A DNA stretch of 64,000 bases, taken from assembly GCF_014764405.1 (NCBI RefSeq), contig NZ_CP061725.1:4898001-4962000 (forward strand), in the 5' to 3' direction. The position numbers and the translations under genes are program-made. Below the pieces are notes generated by a model. That model had not been told where the DNA came from and searched no databases. It saw nothing but the letters and a program-made list of their open reading frames with translations. This DNA comes from Micromonospora craniellae (lineage in GTDB: Bacteria; Actinomycetota; Actinomycetes; Mycobacteriales; Micromonosporaceae). How positions within the stretch are numbered: position 1 is the stretch's first letter; each line of letters starts with the position of its first letter. This document shows positions 36,417 through 45,828 of the stretch, in pieces.

Positions 36417-37064
36417 ACCACGCTGACGTACAAAGGTGAGCCCTACCCGCTCCTCGACGCCGAATTGCGCGTCAGGGGTCACAGCAACGCGGGCCCTATC
36501 GCTTTTGACGTGACAACGCCCAATTGGAGTGCCCCATACGAAGCCATCTTCACCACCGACGGCATAACGTACCATCCGCTCGCCTCGGAAGTTCACGTTG
36601 TAGCACCCCGCAGCGAACACCTGCTCAGCCATCTCCTAGCCGATAAAGGGCTCAAGTTCTACTTCGAAGACGAGACAACCATCGAGCACGGCGGCTTTCT
36701 GCTTCGCCCTCCCCGTAACACACCACCGTTCCGCACAGAAAAGCTCGTTGTCATGGATTGGATCGGAACGGATATCAAGAAGGAATCGCAGGGCCCGGCT
36801 CGTGACCCCGATTCCATTCAGTACAGAGTAATGCGGCAAGTGTGCGAGGAGCGCGATTGGGACGTCGTCATCGATGACGACGGCTCAGGGGAAGCCGCGG
36901 ACATTGTCGGTCTCGCAGTCGATGACGAGGGCCTGCTCGTGCGGCTCATTCACTGCAAGTACTCGTCCGAGGCATTTCCTGGCGGCCGTGTCGCTGATCT
37001 CTATGAGGTATGCGGCCAAGCGCACAAGTCTGTCCAGTGGAAACGAGCCCCTCACCTCATAGAC

Positions 37065-38600
37065 CAATGCCGTTCAGTTAAGGCATCAGTGCTGGTCAGC
37101 GCGGTGAGCTGACTAGGGGTCGGCGGGCCGGTACCGTGCCGTGGCGTGACGTCGTCTGGGGTGGAGTCGCTGCGGCCGCAGGGCCGGTTGACCGATCACA
37201 TCGGGCTCGGGGTGGTGTCGGCCCGGTTCAACCGGGATCTGCTGGAAGAGGTACTCAACCGCAGCGGGCGGCGTGAGAAGCGGGTCCGGCGGCTGCCGGC
37301 GCACGTGATGATCCGTTACGTGATCGCGATGGGGTTGTTCTGCGCCGAGTCTTCTGACGAGGTGATGCGCCGGCTGGTGGGTAACCTGCGCAGACTTGGT
37401 TCCTGGGACGATGACTGGCAGGTCCCGACGGCGTCGGCGATCACCCAGGCACGTCAGCGGCTGGGCGCCGAGCCGGTGAAGATGTTGTTCGACAGGGCGT
37501 GCGTGCCCTTGGCTGGACCGGGCACCAAGGGCGCCTGGCTGGCCCGGCGCCGGCTGATGGCGATCGACGCGACCACCCTCGACGTGGCCGACACCCCGGC
37601 CAACGTGGAACGCTTCGACCGGATGGGGTCGGGGCCGAAGGCGTCGGCGTACCCGAAGCTGCACATCGCGGCGTTGGCCGAGTGCGGCAGCCACGCGATC
37701 GTCGGGGCGGTACTCGGGTCGTGCCGCACCGGGGAACGTACCCTGATCAAGGATCTGGCCGGGCGGGTCGGGCCGGGCATGCTGGTCCTGGCCGACGCGG
37801 GCCTGTACTCCTTCGACCTGTTCAACTCCTTCGCCGCCACCGGCGCGGACCTTGCCTGGCGAGTCGGCGCGAGCGTGTCCATCGGGCATCTGCGGTGGCT
37901 CGCGGACGGCTCCTACCAGGCACTGATCTTCAAGGCGGGGTTGTCCGCGCAACGCCGGGCCAGGCTGGTCGAGCAGGCCCGGACCGGCCAGGAGATCCCG
38001 GCCGATCTCGCCCGCCTCGTCAGGGTGGTCGAGTACACCGTCCCGGACCGCAACCCCGACGGCGAACTCATCGTGGTGGTCACCACCCTCACCGACCACC
38101 ACGAGGTCCCCGCGATGGAACTGGCGGGTGCCTACCAGCAGCGCTGGGAAGAAGAGTCCACTCTGAACGAGATCAAGACGGACCTGCGCGGCCGCGGCGA
38201 AGTCCTCCGATCGAAGGTCCCTGACCTGGCCGAACAGCAGATGTGGGGACTACTGCTGGCCCACTACGCCATCCGCGCACTGCTGCTGGAAGCCGCCGAC
38301 CCGGCCGGCTACGACCCCGACCGCATGTCGTTCGTCAAAGGCCTACGCGTCGTACGCCGCCAGGTCACCGACCAGGCGGCCATTACCCCCTGAGCACCTT
38401 TCCACCGCCCTCGACGATGCCCTCACCGAGATCCGCCACCAGCCGAACCCGCCCCGACGCGACCGCAGCTGCCCCCGCGTCATCAAACGCGCCCGCCACA
38501 ACTCCTACCGCGTCAAACGACCCACCGACCGGACCACCCGCCACGACGGGCCCGCCATACCCAGGCTGGCCTGCCCAGACGCCTTAACTTAATGGCATTG
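37065..38600 (+). mobile_element. IS4-family element
   Basis: The 1,536-bp element has imperfect terminal repeats beginning CAATGCC(A/G)TT(A/C)AGTTAAGGC and a 10-bp duplication CCTCATAGAC at 37055-37064 and 38601-38610. It splits the 3' part of the helicase gene just after the nuclease-like region. Confidence 0.92.
37146..38592 (+). CDS. IS4 family transposase, frameshifted near the 3' end
   Basis: The first frame (37146-38393, 415 residues) has an IS4 N-terminal domain (LLEEVLNRSGRREKRVRRLPAHVMIRYVIAMGLF), RRLMAIDATTLDVADTP, MLVLADAGLYSFDLF and YQQRWEEESTLNEIKTDLRG with the YREK-type Glu. It stops early. The usual C-terminal extension (EHLSTALDDAL ... SCPRVIKRARHNSYRVKRP) continues in another frame to 38592, so a small indel lies near 38385. 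The truncated product may be inactive. Confidence 0.8.
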
Positions 38601-38862
38601 CCTCATAGACCACCTCATACGCCGCGAACGGAATCGTCAAGCTAGGCATGGACGGAGCGGATTTCATGTCGGCAACGACATGGCTCTGCGCTCGTTACAG
38701 CACCGCGCCCGTCTCCTGCGCGTCCGACTGGAAATCTCGATTGCCCAGCCTGGGCTCTCGGCATCAAAGGTCAGTAACGCCCAGCTTCAACTGCTCGCGT
38801 GCACCGAGGTCTACGTCCACGAGACCGCGCTAGCCAGATTCAACGTCTTTTGCAGCCCATAG

Positions 38863-39242
38863 CTGCGACAAGAGCGCCCGTCTGCTAACAGCAGGCTGAC
38901 CAGTAGGTCCGGCCTCCTTCATAAACGAAGGAGCCCGTCAGCCGCAGTGCTCAAAGTCGAGGCTAGTGCTGCCGCGCACGCCGTCGCCAGCACCCCTTGG
39001 ACGGTTACTGCGCCGCCGGAATGTGGTGGTGCTCGGCGGGTCATTGGCCCTCGCCCTATTGAAAGCGGTACGGCGCAGCTGGATGTAAGGAGGCACCGCC
39101 ACCAGCGCCACCGCTGAATCAGGTCGTATTTGAGAGCGTAATCGAGCCGGCGCGCAAGCCAACTGGCGCCGGAATGCGGTCCGAATTGGCCAATTAGTGT
39201 GGGCCGTAGATCGCGCTGGTGGGCCAGGCGATACGGAACCTC
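38863..39242. other. Intergenic region after the helicase gene
   Basis: It holds the terminator-like hairpin at 38894-38943. I see no convincing gene in the rest. Confidence 0.35.
38894..38943 (+). terminator. Probable terminator of the helicase gene
   Basis: GGCTGAC at 38894-38900 pairs with GTCAGCC at 38937-38943, and an inner CTCCTTC/GAAGGAG stem closes an ATAAA-containing loop. It lies 31 bases after the helicase stop. Confidence 0.6.
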
Positions 39243-39254
39243 ACTGAAGTTATC

Positions 39255-40097
39255 TCAACAAGATTCGGATAGGTATTTGTATTCGAAGTGGGTCAGGTGT
39301 AATGCGGCGGCGACGATGTCGCCGATTCGGCGTGGGCTGATGTTCGTGTGGCGGAGCGTCTTCCAGCGTCCGATCAGGATGGCGAAGCCGCGTTCGCCTT
39401 GCCATCGCAGGCCGCGGAGCAGTCGGTTGTAGGCGCGGTTGTCGGGCGCGAGGCGGCTGCCGTCGGTGGGCTGCTTGATCGGGGTCTTGATGCCGTGGCC
39501 TGTGCTTTCGTAGCCGGAGTCGGCCAGGGCGGGCAGGTCGAGTTCGGCGGCGGACCAGTTCAGGGCGGCGGTGACGCCGAGTTCGCGGGCGCAGCTGGTG
39601 TCATGCAGATGCCCGGGCATCGCCGCCGATGTCCAGATCGGTAGCCCGTCCGGGCGCATGACGGCTTGGATGTTCGCGCCGAAGTCGCGGTGCTTTCCCG
39701 AATACCAGGCGTCGATGGTCTCGCCCTTGACGGACAGGGTGGTCTCGGTGAGCCGGTCGCAGTCGAACAGTTTGCCGTCGAGGATCACGTGGGACCAGCC
39801 GTCGGCGGCGGCCCGACGCAGAGCGGTGTGCAGGTCGGTCGCCTGGGCGGCGAGTACGGCTACGCCCTCGTCGCGGTAGCGGTAGGCGGTGGCCCGGGAG
39901 ATCCCGAATCCGGCGGCCAGCAGGGTCAGGTCCTCGGCTTTGCGGAACCAGATGAGCACGAGAAGTGCCTGGTGGAAGCAGGTCAGGGCGCGGGTGTCAC
40001 GCCGGGTTCCGCGGGCTCGGCGTTCGGCGGCCAGCAGCCGGCCGAGGTACTGCACGAGTTCCCTGGGGACATCGATCATGGCACGATAGGCGATCAC
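39255..40097 (-). CDS. IS5-family transposase (unit copy 3)
   Basis: This 280-residue protein matches copy 1 over the DDE domain but differs in the first 45 residues (LVQYLGRLLAAERRARGTRRDTRALTCFHQALLVLIWFRKAEDLTLL instead of LVQHLARLLYVQRRACGTRRGTRALTCFYQALMVLVW). The HTH and catalytic region are complete. The divergent N-terminus points to recombination with a related element. Confidence 0.87.
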   Translation of the reverse strand: MIAYRAMIDVPRELVQYLGRLLAAERRARGTRRDTRALTCFHQALLVLIWFRKAEDLTLLAAGFGISRATAYRYRDEGVAVLAAQATDLHTALRRAAADGWSHVILDGKLFDCDRLTETTLSVKGETIDAWYSGKHRDFGANIQAVMRPDGLPIWTSAAMPGHLHDTSCARELGVTAALNWSAAELDLPALADSGYESTGHGIKTPIKQPTDGSRLAPDNRAYNRLLRGLRWQGERGFAILIGRWKTLRHTNISPRRIGDIVAAALHLTHFEYKYLSESC

Positions 40098-40238
40098 GCG
40101 GAGTCCTCATGGTGTAGGTGATCTTGTGGTGAGAACTACCTACCGAGGACTCCGCGTCCTCTTCCAGCACCGTCCGATCTCAACAGTTTCGCCCGTGTCG
40201 CACCAATCAACACATTCGCGTCGCTGAGATCAGCTCTT

Positions 40239-42170
40239 GTGAACACGAACGTGGAAAGCGAGGCAAAGATTGATGACGGTCTCGTGGACTGCGGTGCTGT
40301 ATGGGAGATGGAGGTTGTTTGGCCCTCCGGAGCCGGCTTGCGGAAGCAGGCTTCAAACCACCACGAGGGGCGTTGGCTGAAGACCGTCGTCCTGAGCGTC
40401 GTTGGAAAAGGCGTGACTGTGATCGCGTCAGGTATGGACCGGGAAGATGAGCGATGAACGTCGAGTTCTCTGCCGTTGACGTGTCGAAACTCAGTCAGAC
40501 GACATCAGAACCGAGGCCGGAGGTGAGTCTCGGGATGAGCCTGGGGGATATCCGCTTACTGCCCAGGTGGTGTCCGGCATATAGGCAGCATGAGCCCGGT
40601 CCAGGCTCTCATACGGAACGTGTGAAGGCGGACCCCGACACTGTCCGTCGGTTTACCGGCGGCGAGAGGGAGGACTCCAAGCGGAGGAGACCGCGAGGAG
40701 CAGAGTACCGATGCGGGGCCGCTGGCGGACTCGCCCGTAGTAGCTGTGAACCGCCTGCGTATCGCAGTGGGTCGGGGAGCGAAGGGGCGGGGTCGTTCAG
40801 GCTGGTTTGTGCGGTCAACCGTGAGGGAGGAACCGCGTGAGTCAGCCAGGGTTGACAGGCAAGTCGCACGATATCCCAAAGCGGCTGATCTGGGCCGCGT
40901 GGTTGAAGGTGAAAGGTAATGGCGGAGCGGCCGGGGCCGACGGAGTGACGATCGAACAGTTCGAAACGAGGTTGGCTGACAACCTCTACCGGCTGTGGAA
41001 CCGTATGTCGTCGGGCAGCTATTTCCCCGGCCCGGTCCGGGCGGTGGAGATCCCGAAGAAGGGTGGGGTCAGGATTCTGGGCATTCCCAGCGTGGTTGAC
41101 CGGGTGGCGCAGACCGCGGCGGTGCTGGTGCTGGAGCCGGAGGTGGAGAAAGTGTTCCACGACGACTCCTACGGATATCGTCCCGGCCGGTCACCGGTGG
41201 ACGCGGTGCGGGCGTGCCGGCAGCGGTGCTTCGAGAGGGACTGGGTCGTCGATCTGGACGTCAAGGCCTTCTTCGACTCGGTGCCGTGGGATTTGATGCT
41301 TAAGGCGGTGGCGCGGCATACGACCCAGTCGTGGGTCATGTTGTATGTGGAGCGCTGGCTCAAGGCGCCGATGCTGATGCCCGACGGAACTTTGGCTCAT
41401 CGGGAAAAGGGAACCCCGCAGGGCGGGCCGATCTCTCCGTTGATCGCTAACGTCTTCCTGCACTACGGCTTCGATACCTGGATGGTCCGGGAGTTTCCCC
41501 GGATCGGGTTCGAGCGGTTCGCGGACGATGTGGTGGTCCATTGCGTGACCGAAAGTCAGGCACAGTATGTGCGCCGGGCGATCGGTCGTCGGTTTGCGGA
41601 TATCGGGTTGCAGTTGCATCCTGATAAGACGCGCATTGTGTACTGCAAGGACGACCGCCGCCGGCTGAACTATGAGCTGGTGACGTTCGCGTTCTGCGGG
41701 TACGCGTTTCGTCCCCGTAAGGCCTGGGACAAGATACGGCAACGTCGGCGAACAGGGTTCCTGCCGGCGGTGGCCCCGGGGAAGCTGACCGATATGAGCC
41801 GCAAGGTAGCGTCCTGGCGGTTACATCGACACACGACCTGGAACCTGAACGATCTCGCGGAAGAAGTGAACCCAGCCCTACGTGGTTGGCTGAACTACTT
41901 CACCGCGTTCTATCCGAGCGCGGTCATCCCGATCGGCAAGCGCGTCGACCGTCATCTGATGCGCTGGGCAAGGTGGAAGTACAAGCGACTCAAACCCAGC
42001 CAAGCCCGTACGCGTGCATGGTTACAAGAGGTCCGAAAACGAAAACCCGGCCTGTTCGCGCACTGGACGCTGCGGTACACGACCTGACAACCGAACGGCA
42101 CGAGCCGGATGAGTCGAGAGGTTCACGTCCGGATCTGTGGGGGACGGCGGGTGAGACTCCCGCCGTCTAC
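40239..42170 (+). mobile_element. Group II intron copy 3
   Basis: The length is the same 1,932 nt. The first 850 bases are nearly identical to copies 1 and 2, the maturase coding region diverges, and the domain V and VI region is again conserved. The boundaries match the other copies (GTGAAC ... CTAC). Confidence 0.78.
40837..42087 (+). CDS. Group II intron reverse transcriptase/maturase (divergent copy)
   Basis: This 416-residue maturase is intact with GTPQGGPISPLIANVFLHYG, RFADDVVVHC and domain X. It starts identical to the copy at 26193 but from about residue 85 carries many substitutions (SPVDAVRACRQRCFERDW, FDSVPWDLM, TTQSWVM, SQAQYVRRAIG, KPSQARTRAWLQEVRKRKPGLFAHWTLRY). Most changes are conservative, consistent with a functional relative. 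Confidence 0.9.
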   Translation: MSQPGLTGKSHDIPKRLIWAAWLKVKGNGGAAGADGVTIEQFETRLADNLYRLWNRMSSGSYFPGPVRAVEIPKKGGVRILGIPSVVDRVAQTAAVLVLEPEVEKVFHDDSYGYRPGRSPVDAVRACRQRCFERDWVVDLDVKAFFDSVPWDLMLKAVARHTTQSWVMLYVERWLKAPMLMPDGTLAHREKGTPQGGPISPLIANVFLHYGFDTWMVREFPRIGFERFADDVVVHCVTESQAQYVRRAIGRRFADIGLQLHPDKTRIVYCKDDRRRLNYELVTFAFCGYAFRPRKAWDKIRQRRRTGFLPAVAPGKLTDMSRKVASWRLHRHTTWNLNDLAEEVNPALRGWLNYFTAFYPSAVIPIGKRVDRHLMRWARWKYKRLKPSQARTRAWLQEVRKRKPGLFAHWTLRYTT

Positions 42171-42244
42171 CCGGCACTGAACGACGGTCCCGCCGAGCAT
42201 CCAGCGCGCGGAGTGGTCCGATAACCCCGTGAACGACACTCAGA

Positions 42245-42724
42245 TCATGTTTCGATCCCGCGCTCGTACACCGCGCGGTGTTTTCCGGGGCCCTTGTAGT
42301 CGTGGATCACCGATACTCCGTGCTCGACGGCGTCGCCGGGAACGTTGGTGAAGCCCAGGGCGAGCCAGGCCCGGTGCGCGGCCTGGTTGTCGGGTTCCGA
42401 GGTGAGGAAGAGGCGCTGGCATCCCCAGAGAGAGCCCTGGCGGTGGACGTCTTCGATGAGCGCTCGTGTGATTCCCGCACGTCGGTGGCTCGGGTGGGTC
42501 ATTACGTCCTGGAGGTAGATCTCGGACGGGTCGATCTGGCTTCGGAAGGCGATCACGCTGCCGACGACCTGCCCGTCGACGATGGCGACCGGGCAGGTGT
42601 TCGCGAACAGTGTGGCGTATAGCCAGTAGTCCGATGGGCCCCGCAGCCTGATGTACGGCTCTCCGAGCGCCAACAGCTTCTCGAGGTCGGGAATCCGGTC
42701 GACCGTGAGCGGGGTGATGATCAT
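42245..42724 (-). CDS. GNAT family acetyltransferase
   Basis: This 159-residue protein has the GNAT fold signatures: VAIVDGQVVGSVIAF (motif C/D region), IYLQDVMTHPSHRRAGITRALIEDV with the acetyl-CoA loop near HRRAGI, and LTSEPDNQAAHRAWLALGFTNV (motif B). Its start overlaps the stop of the NTPase gene (ATGA), so the two are probably translated together. The acceptor substrate is unknown; modification of a protein or small molecule tied to the neighbouring system is possible. Confidence 0.88.
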   Translation of the reverse strand: MIITPLTVDRIPDLEKLLALGEPYIRLRGPSDYWLYATLFANTCPVAIVDGQVVGSVIAFRSQIDPSEIYLQDVMTHPSHRRAGITRALIEDVHRQGSLWGCQRLFLTSEPDNQAAHRAWLALGFTNVPGDAVEHGVSVIHDYKGPGKHRAVYERGIET

Positions 42725-45700
42725 CGGTGTTGCCCTTCGGTGAGCTTGATCGATGCGGTGAGGTCACGTGCGGCGGTGGTCGGGTCCAGGGAGTCGGTGA
42801 CTCCGCGGCCGATGACGAGGATGTCCCATGAGTGTCGCCGGCTGGCTTCGACGTCGGTGGGTTCGAAGCCGCCGGATACCGCGATCGGTAGCTTCGTCCA
42901 CGACCTGATGAGTTGTGCCTGGTCGAGGGGGTGGAAGCCGGCCACGCCCAGGTCGATGTTCGTGGTGATGGCGAAGCCGTCGATGCCAGTGCGTTCCATG
43001 TCCTGGACCCAACCCTGAGTCAGCCGCCCCTCGGGCACGTCGATGACGACGGGGACCGCGAGGCGATTGCTCGCTTCGACGGCTGCGGACACACTGGCGG
43101 TGCTGGCGGGTCCGATGAGGAGTACGACGTCGGCTCCGGCCTCGGCAGCGAGAACGACCTGGTCGCGCCCCCAGTCTGCGGACATCATCTCGGCCACGAC
43201 CCACATGCCAGGAGCTTGTTGCTTGATGGCGCTGATGGCCTGGATACCGACGCTCTTGATGAGGGGATCGCCGATCTCGATGAACTGCACACCGGCGGTG
43301 GCGGCGGCCTGCGCGACGCGGATGGCGTAGTCGACGTCGCGGACATCGAGTGCGACTTGGAGTGCGCGTCCGTCTCGGAGCCGGCGGAAGGCTTCCTTGC
43401 TGATACCTACCGTCGTGTTCGTGCCCGCGCCCTGTCCGCCGAGCAGGCTGGCTTCGGCCCGAACGAGCCAGTCGGTCGAGGCGACGCCCTCGCTGACCAA
43501 GGCGGTTTGAACGTCTGCGGGTAGCCGTAGGGCGCCGGTGCGGAGCTCTCGGAGCAGGCCGAACAAGGCACCGCGAGCTGAGTCGTCTTGAAGCGGTCGT
43601 CTGCCGGATTTGAGCAGGAGGCGCTGAGCGGCGACTCGGACGTTCCGCGGGCCGCTTCGCCACGCGTCCTTCTTCCTGATCACCAGGTCGGCGGCCGAGT
43701 GGTCGTGCCCGGCACGGGCAGCAAGCCCTTGAAGGAGGCGCTCGCGGACGTGCCAGTTCCGGTCTTCGAGGAGAGTGGCGACCAGGTGCTCCGTGCCGGG
43801 CGCGGTGGAGCGGCCGACGGCGTCGGCGACGGCGGCGCGGACCTTGTAGTCGCGGTCCGTAACCAACACTTCCAGGATCGTGGTCATCGTGTGTGGTGGG
43901 ATGGCGCGGCCGGCTTGGATCCCTTCGGCGACGGCTGCGCGGGCTCGCCAGTCGGGGTGGGCGAGGAGCGCCTTCAGCTCCTGGGACCGGCCGTCGTCGG
44001 TGGCGACGAAAACGTACAAGTGTCGGGCGAGGAACACCGCGTCTTCTACCGTGTCGAGTTGCGCGAGTCGGACGAAGTCGTGGATGGCCGCGATGGGTAG
44101 CTGCGTTTCGACGCACGCCACGATGTCGTCCCAGACTGCCGGGCCGAAGCGGCGCAGTACCCGCAGCATCCATCGCGGATACTCCGCGCCGAGGGCTGTG
44201 GTGGCTGCGCTGGCGTGCAGGAGGGCCCTGGCAAGTGGCAGGCCGTTGTCGTGCAGGCACCGGGAGGCGCAGACACGCAGCACCTCTGCCGTGGCGAAGG
44301 CCGGGGTATCGCCGGTGAGCTCGAGCATCAACGGCAGCGTTTCGGTGATGCTGACCGACGGTGACTGGGCGACGGCGGCCAGCAGCTCCGGCGACGTGGC
44401 ATCCAAGCCCTGAAGGGCGAATTCCAGGACGCCTCGCAGGTCGGCTGATGTGCTGGTGCGAGCGGCTAGGTCGTTGAGGAGCTCGATGGTGGTGGTCGAG
44501 CGGCCGTGGGCCTCGATGAGCTGGGCGAGCCACCGCGCGAAAAGGTACTCACGAATGACGTCGTGATGGAACGCCAGAGCACCGGTCGGTCCGGATCGTA
44601 CGAGCCCCGCGACCGATGACGCGGTGAGGTGATCGTCATGTACCGGACCGGCATCGAGCGCCGGGTGCAGGGGGTGGGGCCAGGCCGCGGCGAGCTGCCG
44701 TCGAGCGAGAGCCGTCAGGTCCGCGGTAGTGCGTTCGACATCAAGTCCCGCCGCTTTCAAGATCGAGGCGACGCAGAATTCCACGAGACGGTAGGCGTTG
44801 GTGTGCCCGAGTGGCTCGGTCGACTTGGCGGCACGGATGAGGCTCATGTACAGCGGCAGGCGGACCAAGTTGCGAATCTTCGCCGGCAGCGCGTCGAACG
44901 AAGGCTCGCTCTCGGACCGCTGGGCGTTCCATACCTGCCGGGCGGTGCCAGCGTCCCATCGCTCCAGCCGCAGCGATCCGCCGACGCCGCGGTCCTGACC
45001 GGGCATGACCGCCGCCGCCAGAACGGGGTAGGGCGCGAGCTCGATCTCCGGCGGCGTGCGCAGTACGAGGAGGAATCTCAGGTTCACTGACAGCACCTGC
45101 CGCAGCGTGCCGTCGAGTTGGCGGCAGACCTTGTCCACGACGGCGCGGGGCTGTGGACTGTCGATGACGACGAACAGCGGCCTGGACAGGCTCTGGCTCT
45201 CATCTTCCAGGGTCAGCAGGGGGTCCTCCCCGGCCGGCAGGGAGCCGTAGCGGAGGATCTCGCGCGCCAGGTCGATGTCCTCAGTCCATGAGTCCACCGT
45301 CAGCAGCTGTACATCGACTCCGGAAGCCTGTGCCGCCAGATGGCGGGTGAAGCTGGTCTTGCCACCGCCAGGCGGGCCGGTGAGCAGGTAGACGCGGGCG
45401 GTCGAGGCGAGAAAGTCCGCGACCAGACGCTGGACGTCAGCCGGCGGCACGTAGACGAGGTCGTCGGGCTGCTGGCCACCGAGCGCGGCGAGAATGGCGG
45501 TGGTCCGTTCACTGGAACGGGCACCGAGGTCCTGTCTTGTCTGCTGAGAGCCGTCGGCGGCAGCCCGCGATTGGCTTGGCACGGCAGCGGCTGACGCCTT
45601 GAGGACCTGGGTGAATCGCTGCTTGACCTCGGTCGGCGATCGCGCGAGGTCGACGTCGAGCATCTGCTGGGTCTCGTAGCGCATCCGGCTCGTGGCACCG

Positions 45701-45828
45701 CGCTTCTCCCAGTTGGAGACGGCCGCTGGATTGACCCCCAGGTGTTCGGCGAAACCGCGCACGCTCATCCGTAGCGCCAGGCGAAATGCCTTGGCCTCGC
45801 GGCCGGTCCACCGCCGTACCGTCTCCAC
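42721..45828 (-). CDS. XRE-HTH / NTPase / HEAT / OMPDC-HPS-like fusion protein
   Basis: The 1,035-residue protein has four parts. An XRE-type HTH (WTGREAKAFRLALRMSVRGFAEHLGVNPAAVSNWEKRG, residues 7-44) is followed by a STAND/NACHT-like NTPase with Walker A GPPGGGKTS (151-159) and Walker B PLFVVIDSPQ (about 217-226). Alpha-solenoid repeats follow (HPDWRARAAVAEGI, DRDYKVRAAVADAV, DRNWHVRERLLQGL). The last 215 residues resemble the OMPDC/HPS TIM barrel (LDVRDVDYAIRVAQAA, FIEIGDPLIKSVG, DVVLLIGPA, PIAVSGGFEP). The expected ADLKxxD active-site motif reads AEMMSAD, so the lysine is gone. I chose the GTG at 45828, after GGGGGAT; longer frames lack family support. It may be a signal-sensing NTPase (inference). 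Confidence 0.8.
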   Translation of the reverse strand: METVRRWTGREAKAFRLALRMSVRGFAEHLGVNPAAVSNWEKRGATSRMRYETQQMLDVDLARSPTEVKQRFTQVLKASAAAVPSQSRAAADGSQQTRQDLGARSSERTTAILAALGGQQPDDLVYVPPADVQRLVADFLASTARVYLLTGPPGGGKTSFTRHLAAQASGVDVQLLTVDSWTEDIDLAREILRYGSLPAGEDPLLTLEDESQSLSRPLFVVIDSPQPRAVVDKVCRQLDGTLRQVLSVNLRFLLVLRTPPEIELAPYPVLAAAVMPGQDRGVGGSLRLERWDAGTARQVWNAQRSESEPSFDALPAKIRNLVRLPLYMSLIRAAKSTEPLGHTNAYRLVEFCVASILKAAGLDVERTTADLTALARRQLAAAWPHPLHPALDAGPVHDDHLTASSVAGLVRSGPTGALAFHHDVIREYLFARWLAQLIEAHGRSTTTIELLNDLAARTSTSADLRGVLEFALQGLDATSPELLAAVAQSPSVSITETLPLMLELTGDTPAFATAEVLRVCASRCLHDNGLPLARALLHASAATTALGAEYPRWMLRVLRRFGPAVWDDIVACVETQLPIAAIHDFVRLAQLDTVEDAVFLARHLYVFVATDDGRSQELKALLAHPDWRARAAVAEGIQAGRAIPPHTMTTILEVLVTDRDYKVRAAVADAVGRSTAPGTEHLVATLLEDRNWHVRERLLQGLAARAGHDHSAADLVIRKKDAWRSGPRNVRVAAQRLLLKSGRRPLQDDSARGALFGLLRELRTGALRLPADVQTALVSEGVASTDWLVRAEASLLGGQGAGTNTTVGISKEAFRRLRDGRALQVALDVRDVDYAIRVAQAAATAGVQFIEIGDPLIKSVGIQAISAIKQQAPGMWVVAEMMSADWGRDQVVLAAEAGADVVLLIGPASTASVSAAVEASNRLAVPVVIDVPEGRLTQGWVQDMERTGIDGFAITTNIDLGVAGFHPLDQAQLIRSWTKLPIAVSGGFEPTDVEASRRHSWDILVIGRGVTDSLDPTTAARDLTASIKLTEGQHR

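Larger units (their letters stand above)
29542..38862 (+). pseudogene. DEAH-box helicase with probable nuclease-like C-terminus, split by four ISs
   Basis: Five segments (29542-29956, 31324-32693, 34365-34855, 36425-37064, 38611-38862) join after removing four ISs and one copy of each duplication. They give exactly 3,168 nt: 1,055 codons and a stop. Helicase motifs are intact in the joined protein: PTGTGKT (about 136-142), VDEAHH (245-250), FTATPFRADG, VDMLGEGYDLP (396-406) and QFIGRFAR (425-432). Near residue 935, ADIVGLAV ... RLIHCKYS and DLYEVCGQAHKSVQW suggest a PD-(D/E)xK-like nuclease. The start is uncertain; TTG at 29542 is the first usable codon. The layout suggests a phage-defence or DNA-processing enzyme (inference). 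Confidence 0.85.
39246..42175. mobile_element. IS5-type + group II intron unit, copy 3 (mosaic)
   Basis: The unit has ACT at 39243-39245 and 42176-42178. It contains a 991-bp IS (39246-40236), TT, a 1,932-nt intron (40239-42170) and CCGGC, with nothing nested in it. It is near-identical to copy 1 over the first 660 bases, divergent at about 39908-40230, near-identical again in the intron 5' region, and divergent in the maturase from about 41085. Confidence 0.8.

Noticed and set aside
42721..45828. Active orotidine phosphate decarboxylase or hexulose phosphate synthase
   Set aside because: The catalytic lysine position in the DxKxxD motif is methionine, so I do not claim enzyme activity for the barrel.
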